Positions 8,902 through 19,076 of a stretch of 19,373 nt of DNA are shown here, one piece after another. The stretch is taken from assembly GCA_027596945.1 (NCBI GenBank), contig JADGJH010000401.1:1-19373 (forward strand). The letters are read 5' to 3'. Position numbers and translations under genes: made by a program. Below the pieces are notes generated by a model. The model had not been told where the DNA came from. It ran no database searches and saw only the letters and a program-made list of their open reading frames with translations. The stretch is from Physocladia obscura. Its lineage: Eukaryota > Chytridiomycota > Chytridiomycetes > Chytridiales > Chytriomycetaceae. Numbering within the stretch: position 1 is the stretch's first letter; each line of letters starts with the position of its first letter.

Positions 8902-11011
8902 ATGAAGTCTGCAGTGAATATCCCAGCAGTGAATATCCCAGCAGATGATGCCCAATATCTTCTCTCACCAGTTTCATTAGCACGTAGTCTATCACCCATC
9001 AGTAATGAACATGATATAATAGCAGCAACAGCAACATCAACATCAACATCCAAGCAATTAGAAGCATCTTCATCAAATAGATTGAAAACACCTGACCCAG
9101 AAACCAGCTCTGCTTCAACAAGGTTGCCAAACTTGATCAAAACCCCAAATCTGTTGCCAACTGTGATAAAAACACCAAATATGTCATCAGCTGTTGTTTA
9201 CTCAGACACAAGCCCAGTTAATTTAGCTCAATGCTTGATCATTCAACCAAAAAAAGAGAACTTCATTCATATTTCAAAGTTGTCTGAATCAGCAAAAATG
9301 ATCCTGAACCTGTTCAAATGTGCGTTGAATGTCTATTATCTTGTTTGCAAAAATCTCCATTTCCCCTTAAATAAAAAAAAATAAAAAAAAAAAAACTCAC
9401 ACACTCACAAACACACACATGGACACATAATTGTATTCTTGTATTCTGACTTTTTTATTTTTATTTTTTCAGTACAACATGAACCACCAGGAAACTCATT
9501 ACTTTCTCATCCTGAGGAATTTACCAAAAAAAGCTCTAAAATCAATGAAAGAATGGAACCAACTCTCAGGAAATCATCAAAAAATTCTCTTGGACAAACT
9601 CACCGAAGACAAACTCACCAACAGCAAAAAGACAGCAAAGCTTTGTATGTTTTTAAATCAGGATCAAAACAAAATTTGCCAATCAAGCCATTTAAGTTAT
9701 TGCAGCCAGTTAACAAATTGAGTTTGCAAAATTTGCATGAACAAAATCTTGCAGTTGCTTTAAGTGAGTGCTTTTTCTTCCTGCTTTTTTTTTTTCCTTT
9801 CTTTTCTTGTTTTCCTCCTTCACTTTGTTCTCTTTGTCACATACACACACACACATTTACATTACCTCTTTGGAATATTGTATCTCTCTTTTTCATATCC
9901 TGCCATACACAAAAATGCCTTCCTATTTTTCTATTGCATTTATTTTGATCAATTTTTTGTGTCACAGAACAAATCTCAGTTCAAAAAAAAACTGCGTGTC
10001 TCCAAGGAATGAACTGGCGTTTATTTTCAGTCTCTCCAACATTTGCTCAAGCATCTACTGAAATGCTTGTCTCTTTTGCAGATATGTTCCAAAACTTTGC
10101 AAAGAGTTGGAATTTGTTTGGCAACAACATTTCAAACATCACTCGGCAATCTGTGATGCAAGCAAATGGATTTTCTGTAACTGCAACTTTCAATGAAATT
10201 GATTCAGACAGTGAGAACTATTATTTTGCCTTTCTTTTTTGCTTTCTTCCACCACCCCATAATTTTTACTAACCATTGTATGTAGGGATTGAAGTCAATT
10301 TAAAATGTGCGAATTCTCTTATTCAGCTGCATGCAATCATTTTTACTTCTGAAGGTGTGTTTAAAACTTTGATCTATTTCACTCATGGGTCTCAATTAAT
10401 CACACACTCGTCTCACTCCATCTTACATTTAGAGTATGATTTAATGCTTGTGGAGGGAGATATGCACCTTCAGCAGTGTTTCTTTCAGTGGCTTCTCATT
10501 GATTTATTTTGTGAAGTCTTCACCTTGCAATTATCAAGAAATGTCATGCAGCAACTCTTGAAAATTGCAGTTTTTTCTCAGCAAGCAATGCCTGTGTCTT
10601 CATTACAACCTTATACCTTGAAGCTTGGGTTCAAAAATGCTGAAAACAAAGACAAAAATAATGATCAAATCATTCTTGAAATTAAATACATTTGGGCTGC
10701 TGAATTGTTTGCAAAGTAAGTCACAGATTTTTTGTTGAATTTTTTCCTTCTTTTCTTTACTCTGTTTACTTTTCAGATATTGTGGCACAATTTATGTAAC
10801 TGCAGGATATTATTCTGAGCCATTTGATGCAATTAAATGGATCCTCAAAAAGGGTGTACATTATAGTTCTGATGAGAAATTTGAAGTTAATTTTTTGGAG
10901 TGCAATGGATTTTTGGTCAATACAAGAGGAGAAGTGACTTTTCATCAAGGAATGGACAAAAAGCAAGTTCTTGTGGTTTTAGAGTACTTAAAGAGTCTCT
11001 GCAATGAGTGA
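8902..11011 (+). CDS. CENPL: probable centromere protein L (CENP-L/Fta1-like) inner-kinetochore subunit
   Basis: CENP-L pairs with CENP-N in the constitutive centromere-associated network that links CENP-A chromatin to the outer kinetochore. I assemble six exons: 8902-9319, 9473-9763, 9968-10210, 10286-10354, 10433-10715 and 10777-11011 (512 residues). Introns are 153, 204, 75, 78 and 61 nt, all GT-AG and all phase-consistent. Residues 1-250 are low-complexity, rich in Ser/Thr/Asn/Pro. Residues 251-512 match the family plan as I recall it: an opening WRLFSVSPTF like the vertebrate W-x-L-Y-x-V-S-P element, a later L-x-x-G...W...F-C segment (LMLVEGD...FQWLLIDLFC), and a final R-G-E-V-T-F strand before a C-terminal helix. 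The domain length (about 262) also fits. Exon 1 and its GTGCGT donor are the least certain part. The alternative is an unrelated lineage-specific protein. Confidence 0.62.
8911..8940 (+). repeat. 15-bp tandem duplication in the first exon
   Basis: The unit GCAGTGAATATCCCA occurs twice in tandem and is followed by GCAG. It encodes A-V-N-I-P twice, right after the proposed start codon of the CENP-L-like gene. It keeps the frame, as expected for selection on coding sequence or for recent slippage. Confidence 0.85.
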
Positions 11012-11223
11012 GAATTTGAAATGATATAAAAAATATATATTTAAAATAAAAATAAAAAACCTTAAAAGTGATTGCAAATAAAAATGCAAGGAACTATTTA
11101 TTTTTTGCAACAATGCCTGAAACTGAAACACACCCTCTATCAAAAAGATTTCAGATTGTACTTTTTTTTTTTCTCTTTTCTCTAATCAAAAAAATACAAT
11201 GTAAGTTTACAATTTAATTTAAT
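11012..11223. other. convergent 3' intergenic region
   Basis: An AT-rich spacer lies between the stop of the CENP-L-like gene and the stop of the bestrophin gene. AATAAA-like strings at about 11046-11056 and 11078-11083 could serve as plus-strand polyadenylation signals. A T-run occurs at about 11161-11171, and the AT repeat TTTAA is iterated near 11213-11228. Confidence 0.35.
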
Positions 11224-12920
11224 TTAATTCCGCTTGCGTAAATTTATTGCATGCCCATTGGTTGCAACAGGAAACGTGGCCACTCGTACAAGAGACTTCC
11301 GCATACAGGTAGAGTCATCAGTTTCATCTTCTTCATCATACAATCTTTCACTTGTACGCTCAGCACGTTTAATCCCATCATCATCTTCCAAAACATCACC
11401 ATCAAACGCTTTGTCCATAATATACTCAATATCATCCCTCAGTTTCTGGCAAAAATAGTCAAGTGGTAAATCATTTTCATCATTTCCAAAAGGGTCACTA
11501 ATTTCGCCTGCAATTGCATCAGTACCAAAAAATGTGAGGCTCATAATAAATGTGGCAAGGATCATAGAATAGCCCATTGATTTGACAAGTTGCAGGGGCA
11601 AAAGCAGAAAATATAGCAACAAGACATGTTTCAGATGAATGTCATAGGTTGCTGGCAATGGAAAATATAGAATCTGTTCAAATTTTGTAACAGATTCAAT
11701 TGCAATTGAAATTGCTGAAGTCGTTGGAGGTACATCTTCAGATGCCAATGTGCCAGATTTACATTGGAGGCGAACATACTTATTGATATGATGAAGAATA
11801 TCCAGAGGGACGTTAATAACATTACCAATGCAGCGACGTTGGAGGGATGCGGGCATCTGATAGCGCTGTGATGATTTTGAAAATTTTGAAGTTGGCATTG
11901 AACCTTGAAAACTCAAGGGGCGGTGAGATTTATTTTTTGACTGAAAGGTATCAGGCTCTGAGGTATATTTTGGTAGTGTTGGTGTGACAGTGGACATTGG
12001 CCTGACACGTTCTTGGTTTAAGCAAATTTTGTTCATGGCTTGCAGCGGGTCTTTCGTTATTGTTTCTGAGAACAAAGTTGGTGAGCTTCCCATGTTTGAT
12101 ACTGAAGCTGAAAGTGCCTTTTTCTTGAGACGAAGACTATCGGCAGTATCATGGGTTTCATAATCATCTGCCAGAAGCTGAACAAGATCCTTGAAATTGT
12201 AAGGATCAACTCCTCGTAATGCATATTTTGTTGCAACAGCTGTGGCCAGAAGAAGTTTCATAATTTGCATCTTTTCATTTTGTGCTGCTTCTGTTTTTGG
12301 CGTAATATTTGTCCAGAGTAATCGAGCACTGTGTCGGATCTTAATTTAAAAATCATACGCTTTTTAGTGCACTTAAAAAAACAACTTAAACTTATACCTG
12401 AGATGACAAATTTGTCCACAGTTGAGATCCTTGATTATAACGTTCGAAGCTTCGGTTTGTTCGAAATGCCAATAGCATTGCAATCGCTGATCCCATCATT
12501 GATATCATACTACAACAAAATAATTAAAAAAAGTTTTATTAGATACCAAGGATTACCGGTCATCCAAATTTATGGGAAGCTGGTAACGCAGGAACAGGAC
12601 GGCAACAATAACTGATTCGATAAAAACAGCAAAAATAACAGGTCCAATGGAAGGAATTATTGTTCCTTTTAAGCGAAACGCGTGGATCATAATTTTATAG
12701 TAAGGATTGTTCACGTTTCTAGTTACTGAATTGAGGACCCTACGTTTTAATGAAACAGAACTTACCGATATGCAGGATTGTGAACGGCTTCACGGCTCAT
12801 AAAATGGGCTGAGAGCTTCCGTACTTGTTGTAGCGGCGCCATCCAAATACTAGATCGTTTCGTGATTACAAAAGGGTGCTTTCCATTCATCTTCAAATAA
12901 ATTTTTTTATTCAGTGACAT
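11224..12920 (-). CDS. bestrophin-family (UPF0187) chloride channel
   Basis: Predicted anion channel of the plasma or an organelle membrane. Minus-strand exons are 12920-12766, 12718-12557, 12509-12398 and 12339-11224 (514 residues). Introns of 47, 47 and 58 nt begin GTAAGT, GTAATC and GTATAA and end in AG, with phases consistent. The N-terminal HPFVITKRSSIW element precedes a membrane span (about 77-96). Next comes the family signature LLAFRTNRSFERY (118-130) followed by a conserved W. Further hydrophobic segments are LLLYFLLLPLQLV (about 383-395) and about 403-420. The hallmark GEISDPFGNDENDLPLDYFC lies at about 421-440. Residues about 211-306 form a Ser/Thr/Lys-rich insertion. The acidic tail is D/E-rich. 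Start: the first in-frame ATG is at 12920; a second at 12890 has a better context (A at -3) and would give 504 residues. Family assignment is secure; the start is less so. Confidence 0.9.
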
Positions 12921-13126
12921 GTGCAATTGTTGAGTCCACTGTATGATTGATTGCTTTGAATAGGCAATATGAAAATTTTCGTTCAGCGATGTTACCGCAG
13001 AATTAACGCAGACCTTATCTTTATTTTTTGGTGTTTTTTACATAAAAGTTTTATGAATTCAAATTGTGATGAAGTAAAATGCATTTTCGAACGCCACAAC
13101 TTCACTATCATTGGATGATATCTCAG
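12921..13126. other. AT-rich gap upstream of the bestrophin gene
   Basis: The bestrophin frame stays open without an ATG up to a stop near 13040, so no extra coding exon is required. The region should contain the bestrophin promoter and the 3' end of the neighbouring minus-strand gene. No specific motif was recognised. Confidence 0.3.
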
Positions 13127-14480
13127 TCATGGAAATCTTGTTCTTGGATACCACATGTCTTCAAGTTTCTTGATTCTGTTAAATTTCTTCACCATCGTTG
13201 CTATGTTGTCACTTTGTAACGGTGTCGTGGCAAGCTGGACAACGATGCCAACCATAGCGAGGGGTGCGAGAGCATGCAGATCGAGGAGCTGGAAGATTTC
13301 TTGCCTTTGTTGTGTGGAAAGAGATGTACCGTTACCAGTTACAGGTCCATAACTAGATCATCAGCTTGGTTGGGATTAGCAGCAAGGTTTTGTTTTGGAC
13401 ACTTTGGTATGGCCAAATTCTTAAAAATTACGCTCTGGGCGATTGCTGGATTTTCTTCGGTAATATAGTCTTCGCGATATTATTGGCAAAAGGCCCGTAA
13501 AGAGTACGATGCCGTCAATACGCATAAGTTTCTTCCGATGAGCATTCACCTGGAGTAGAAATAGAATTGTAGTCTGTTCTCGCATTTGTGTTTGTTGTTG
13601 TTTGATTTGTCGTTTCTGTTAAGCGTATTCGTGAGCCGAAATGCTGAACAAAGAAGACGTGTGATAAGACATTGGGCTGTGTAGTTGGACTTGCGCGTAT
13701 TCCACCACGCAGCATGGCTTGTAAGTTCATCACTGTCGTCAGAGTTGACAGTCACAATCGTGTAGCCACCGTCATCGGTAACTAATATCGGCTTTGTCAT
13801 CGAAATAGCCAATGAGAGTCACAAATTTTGCCTGTGCAGCCAGGAATACTTCGACACGTTGCCATATTGGTAACAGCAGCAATCGAACAATAAGAAATGT
13901 TAAGTTTAAAGTGCGATTCATTGCGCGGACCGTGTCTGTATTTATTCTTAAACCACGCGCGTTTCTATTACCATGCCTTGCTAATACTAATAATCCTAAT
14001 TTTATTACGCTGGATGTGATACATGGCAAACCTCATTTGAGTTATTTCAGAACAGGCACCTCTTATTGTGTTTATAATGGCATCAAACAAAGTCGACGAT
14101 TTCAGTTTCAGTGGACTCCATGCATGTTCGGAAAATTGAATTCCTGGCGTTACAATTAGCTGGCGAAGCTGCCAGACGACCGCCAGGCACGAAAAACTTT
14201 GACGCTCAGACAGATTCGGAGAAAGTCTAATACGCAATGTTTGTTGCTGCTGATGATCTGAGGACTGTGACAGCGTATTCAGTTTCGGGAAAAGTGGTTC
14301 TTGTAAATATACTCTAGCGCACACAGTGAGATAAAAATCCAAAAAGAAAAGTCTTAAATTGAGTGGACGTAAATGGGGATTGATTGCTGTGATCGAGTTT
14401 GATCCTGTTTTGAAAAAAATCGGAAAATTTGTGTTTAAAGGCTGTGGCACCTTCAACGTGCTAGCGCTCCTTCTCGCGCA
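13127..14480 (-). other. probable spliced gene, unresolved
   Basis: The minus strand has several protein-like pieces in changing frames, as expected of a gene with short introns. A long open piece from about 14483 to 13968 includes PLFPKLNTLSQSSDHQQQQ and SEHAWSPLKLKSSTLFDAII. A hydrophobic piece at about 14029-13775 includes NRTLNLTFLIVRLLLLPIW, a likely membrane span. Another piece, VNAHRKKLMRIDGIVLF, lies near 13550-13500. The last piece reads NPNQADDLV up to a possible 38-nt intron, then QEIFQLLDLHALAPLAMVGI and ends at TGA 13127-13129. I found no start codon or complete exon chain. The plus strand also has plausible segments (ATG 13155 with a signal-peptide-like start; 14335-14637), so strand is not certain. 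No family recognised. Confidence 0.35.
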
Positions 14481-14652
14481 ATTTCACAAGAGAATTTTAA
14501 ATTATGTTTTTTTGGCTCCAGAATTCGCTGAATTAAAAGGTCGTCTGGCTCCATATCCGGTGGTAGAGCTCAGTAAAATGCTTTGTATCAACATGATAAA
14601 GACGGAAAAAAAAAAGAAAAATCGTCATTTTTGTTGAAGATCAACATCAACG

Positions 14653-17600
14653 ATGGAAGCGCTGTATTCTCTTGCCGCTGCCGTCGGACTAGGCGGAGCG
14701 CCAAAGACAGACACTGCAAGAGCCAGCAACATTATTAACAGCAGTACAAACAACAATAATAACAACAACAACAACAGTGTAAGCAGCAACTCCGGAAACG
14801 ATGGCGATGACTCCGATAACGCACCGCTGACGGAAGCTCAGCGGCTGGCGTTGCAGGAAGAACTAATTGCCACCGACGCAAATGCAAAGCCGCATCCTCT
14901 CTCCAAGAAAAAGAAACGATCAATGGCAAATATTGCCAAACAAGACAAGCAATCACAATCCGCTTCTCCTGTTCCGCCACCGAGCGTCGCCTCTACCGAG
15001 GGCCCGCAGCTTGAAACAATTGATGACGTGGATCTAGCTGTAGTTGTTGATTGTGAGTATTTGCTCGGTTTTCCCCTTTTCACTCTGAAACTCTGAAACT
15101 TACATTTGCCACAGTTGAAACAACGTCGTCAGCAAAAAAGAAGCACAGAAAACACAAGAAGAAGAAAAAGGCGCCATCAGCCGGCGTGAATCACAAAATC
15201 TCAATCTTTTCCGAGTCAGATGTTGAAGAGGATGCTGACACGACTTCAGTTACGCTGCCTGAGTCTCATCCAGTTCAAATTAAAAACCCAGCAGAAGTGG
15301 TTTCAGTCCCATTCGAACATCCAATCGTCAGCGAAGAACCCGCGCCTGCAGATTCTCAATCTGAAATTTCAAACCTCAAATCGCAACTTCTCTCCAAGTC
15401 CTCTCTACTTGAATCTCAAGCCTCTGATATTTCTACGCTTTCTGCATCGCTTCAAGCACTACAAAAATCTCATGAGCAACTGAAGTCAGAGGCTGCCACT
15501 CTCACCGCTACAAACCGTACACTTGCACACTATGCACAATCCGCCACAGCCAAGCATGATGCCATAGTAGCAGAATTTGATTTGTTCAAAAAAAAGCAAC
15601 AGGAGCAACCTGCACCTATATCTCCCCAATCTCCTGTTTCAAAAAGTATCACCACCACCAACAGTACAGACACATCTGCAGCTGAGCTGGCAAAGTTACA
15701 TCAAATAATTGCTGCAAAAAACCATGAGCTTTCGCGGGCACTGGAGCTAAATCATGTTCTGCAAGATGATAATGCGGAGATTAGTGCGCGTTGGCGTCAG
15801 GAAGTCGAGGATCTCCACCAACAACACCTTGTTGGTGTAGAGAACGTAAAAAAAGCAGTCCTTGAACATTTCGATGGAGTTGCTGTCGAGTTTGAGGAGC
15901 TCAAGAAGGAGAATGAAGCCCAGATTGGGGCATATGAATCTCAAGTTGCAAGACTCAGTTCACGCGTGGGGGAACTAGAAGCTGAAATTTCCAAACTAAC
16001 GACTGCAAAAGCTGACGCACTTTCGCAAATCCATCGAAAAGATTCTGAATTTGATGGATTGAAATCTCAACACAAAAAAGACCTCGATACCATCAAGGCT
16101 CAGTATGATAGAGATATAAATGACGCCAGCTCTCGCTATATTAAAACTACTGAACAGATTAAGTCCCAGCACAACAAAGAAATTAAAGAAATCAAGTCTC
16201 AGCATTTCCAACTCAAAAATGCCCATGAACAACAACTGACAGAGCTTGAAAGCAAACACGCTCAAGAATATAATCTTACGAAAGCAGCTTATACGGAATC
16301 TCTTACCACTGCAAAAGAAAAACTCCGAGTAGAAATTGAAGCGCTTAATGCTCAAATTACCTCGCTAAAAGCTGCACATGCGTCAGAAATTTCCTCCATC
16401 AAAAATGCGCATGCAAATGATCTCAATACGGCCAGTACCTCCGAAAAGCAGGAAATTGTGAAGCTCACACTTGAAATCTTAGCCCTAACAGAAGCAAAAG
16501 AAAAATACTTAGCCGAAATCGACAACCTCAAAATTCAAATCCCCTCTTTAACTCTGTCTCATAGCTCTGAAGTGGCTTCTATTAAAGAATTGCACAAAAA
16601 AGAACTGCTGGATTCAGTTGCTGAAGCAGAAAAACTGTACAGCAATAATCTGCTACTTGAAGTTTCTGCTTTAAAACAGACACATGCCACTCAGATTGAA
16701 AAGTTCATTAATAAAGCTGAAGAAATGGCTATCCGAGAAGCTGACGTTGTGCGCTCTGCCGCTGTTGTCGCTGCTGCTCGAGATGCCGCAGAGTCAAAGC
16801 TTGCTGATGTAGAAAAAGTGCATGCAAAAGAAGTTGAAGATATTCGGGAATCTGTTTTGGTAGAACAATTCGGCATTCATGAAGCTCGTAAAATTAATGA
16901 CGAACAAAATCTTGTAAAAATCCGAGCCGAACTTGCGAAAAAAGAGGAAACGCTTTCTATTGTTGGAGCCAAGTTGCTGGAGTTTGAAAAGGCCCTGGTG
17001 GCATTAAAGGTTGAATCTACTAACTCGAAAAAGTACCTGGATCTCAAATCTGTAGAGTACGAAAAGAACTTAAATGTTTTGCGTTCCGAGCTTGAGCAGA
17101 AAATATTTGCATTAGCACAGGCGGAAAGTAAGTTAAAAAATATTGTTGAATCCATAAAGGAGACTGAGGCCGCTACCTTGGAGTCTGCTGAACTCTATGA
17201 GACTATTGAAGGTCAATCTATCACAATTCGTGCTCTTGCTTCGTCTCTGGAATACTCCAAACTTTCGAAAGCAGCTTTGGTTGCTAAAGCGATGCATCAC
17301 AGAGTGTCGAACCCTGATTTGGCGGCGAACATTGTCTTGACTCCTCGTCCAAATTCTCCAGTCCATTCTTTGATTAACAAATACGAAGTGGTTATTAAAA
17401 GCAATCAAAGTCCTTCGTTAAGCCCAGTTCTGCCAACTGGAGTACTGTCCAAGGTATTACTTGTTTTTCCTTTGCTTTCATCAAGAGGATTAATTTTCGG
17501 GTGTGTTTCTTGTATTGCATTTATTTTAGAAGGTTTCTAGTTCATCGCTGGCAAACTCTCAAGCACTGTCTCCAATTGCTAGCCCAGAAAGTGCACCATC

Positions 17601-18822
17601 GTCTTCCATAATTTCTACCTCCAGCAAAGGTCTTCTCATCACGACGGGGACCGCGAAACCGCATATTCCGTCTGTGGATGCACCAATTTCTCCCATTGCT
17701 GAATCTTTAAACAAAAATCTACCAGTATTGCCAGTAACAGTTGAAAATTCAAATCCTCTTGTAATTCAAGCAAAAGTGGACTTGGGATTGAATTCAATTG
17801 CTTCTTTACGAGGAGCTGTTGTTGAAGCTCGACATACCTCTCAACTGAGCAATTCCGTTGAAGAAAAATCTGTTGAAGCACTGTCCGAAACAATTGCTAT
17901 TTCTTCTGCTGGGCAAAAAATCAAACCAGATATCATCTCTACAAGCATAGAGCTTGAACAAATATCAAGTGGAGCTATTTCATATGAAGTTGAAACTGCC
18001 TTGAAACGCATTTCTGTTATCCAAGGATACGAAATCGAAGCGCTGCATCTATCTGTATCAGAAGTAAAAATTACCGAAGTTAAGGTTGTGTTGCTGGAGT
18101 CTGAGCATGCCGCTAAAGCGCTTGCTATTCCAACAGCGACTGTTCCTGTTGAAACCCAAAAGGCTGAATCCATCTCCACATTGCCAGTATTTGTATTTGG
18201 TGCTGCGCTTGAAAAAATTTCGCTTGACGTCGTTGCATATGAAGTAATAAGCGGCTCAAACAGATCTGCAGCAACTCGTGGATACGAAATCGAAGCTGGA
18301 ATCCTTGGCGTCAGTCTTTCTGTGGATAATATACCTGCGGCTGCAGAGCCATTGAATGAAGCCGGTGCCACTGTGGTTGCTCTCGAAACAGATGGATCCG
18401 AAAACGATACTGTTGTCGGCGAAGTCGCAAACGGCGAGTATATTTCATATGAAGTTGAAATTGGAAACAAAAGTGCTGTTGTTTCCCAACGATCGAAAGT
18501 CGAAGCTTCTCAAGTGTCAACGAGTAATATTGTTGTTTCGCAGCCTGTGAGTGAAATTTCAAGGCCGCCTCTTCTCTTTGCAAAAATCGGCGAAGCAACC
18601 CGTGGATCGAACTGGCCTGTTTATACTAAGGAAAAATCGGTGAATATTGAAAATACGGCAACTGAAAAGAGGGAAGAGATTTCGGGTTTTGAAACAGCAA
18701 ATCTGGTGGCACAATTGGACGAAATCATTGAAATCTCAGCCGTGAAAGTGGAAGTTGAGACTGTTGTAAGTTCCGTAATCAATAATATTGCAAACAAGCT
18801 GGAAACTAGCCAGTTGCTGTGA
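14653..18822 (+). CDS. large coiled-coil protein, function unknown
   Basis: Exons 14653-15052, 15115-17453 and 17530-18822 give 1,343 residues. The introns (62 nt starting GTGAGT; 76 nt starting GTATTA) end in AG and phases match. The N-terminus is hydrophobic (MEALYSLAAAVGLGG), followed by a poly-Asn run at about 31-42 and a lysine-rich cluster at 141-152 (KKKHRKHKKKKK) that could be a nuclear signal or nucleic-acid contact. Residues about 215-860 form a long heptad-rich coiled coil, with an S-Q-H-K-K/N-K-like pattern repeated around 295-345 that resembles myosin-tail or golgin rods. A Ser/Pro-rich linker follows (about 865-970). The C-terminal third is not coiled coil and contains a degenerate repeated module (see 17983-18530). 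No motor, kinase or membrane domain is seen. A structural or tethering role is only a guess. The second-intron acceptor could be three bases later (adding or removing one Lys). Confidence 0.85.
14737..14778 (+). repeat. AAC/AAT trinucleotide repeat encoding poly-Asn
   Basis: Interrupted AAC/AAT codons encode a run of nine asparagines within a Ser/Asn-rich segment near the N-terminus of the coiled-coil protein. It is a typical slippage-prone microsatellite inside a coding exon, expected to vary in length between strains. Confidence 0.8.
17983..18530 (+). repeat. three degenerate protein repeats (YEV ... GYEIEA module)
   Basis: Y-E-V occurs at residues 1065, 1150 and 1220 of the coiled-coil protein (spacings 85 and 70). 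In the first two copies GYEIEA follows exactly 14 residues later, and both continue with a short hydrophobic stretch (LHLSVS; ILGVSLS). The third copy has K-V-E-A in place of GYEIEA. This points to an internally duplicated, probably folded beta-rich module that has diverged. No named domain is recognised. Confidence 0.65.
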
Positions 18823-19076
18823 TTTCTCATACTTACTTTCTGTCCCTCTTTTTTTTTTTTTTGTTTTTTTTTTTTTGAATGCTACTAATTGCATGATGAT
18901 TGGATGGTATGAATGATTTGAGTCTCTTTTTTTGCTGGGACAATTTGTGTTTGATGAATGAAGTTCAATTTGATTATATTTTTTTCCCTTCTGAACGTGA
19001 CAATCACAAATCACACACACGAACTAAAAAGATGACAATTCAAATCCCGCGGAACAGTGGCTTATAGCAGAAACAT
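18823..19076. terminator. convergent 3' intergenic region with long T tract
   Basis: The coiled-coil gene and the eRF3 gene end tail to tail here. T runs of 14 and 13 at 18849-18862 and 18864-18876 are split by one G. On the plus strand this T-rich tract follows the stop by 26 nt and could mark the 3' end-formation zone. No canonical AATAAA was noticed close to either stop. Confidence 0.35.

Noticed and set aside
9768..10061. Overlapping Phe/Leu/Ser-rich ORFs looking like membrane proteins
   Set aside because: They translate T-rich intron sequence and an exon of the CENP-L-like gene in the wrong frames.
13155..13352. Plus-strand ORF with a signal-peptide-like N-terminus (MSSSFLILLNFFTIVAMLS)
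   Set aside because: It lies opposite a coherent minus-strand C-terminal exon and continues into no supported exon. I keep it only as an open question in the findings.
14335..14637. 100-codon plus-strand ORF just before the coiled-coil gene
   Set aside because: It ends in a poly-Lys stretch from an A-rich leader 15 nt before the next start codon, has no ATG start near its beginning, and overlaps the minus-strand open piece.
17841..18470. 209-codon minus-strand ORF
   Set aside because: It is the antisense shadow of the coiled-coil protein's third exon, with the same wobble-driven Ser/Thr/Ala bias.
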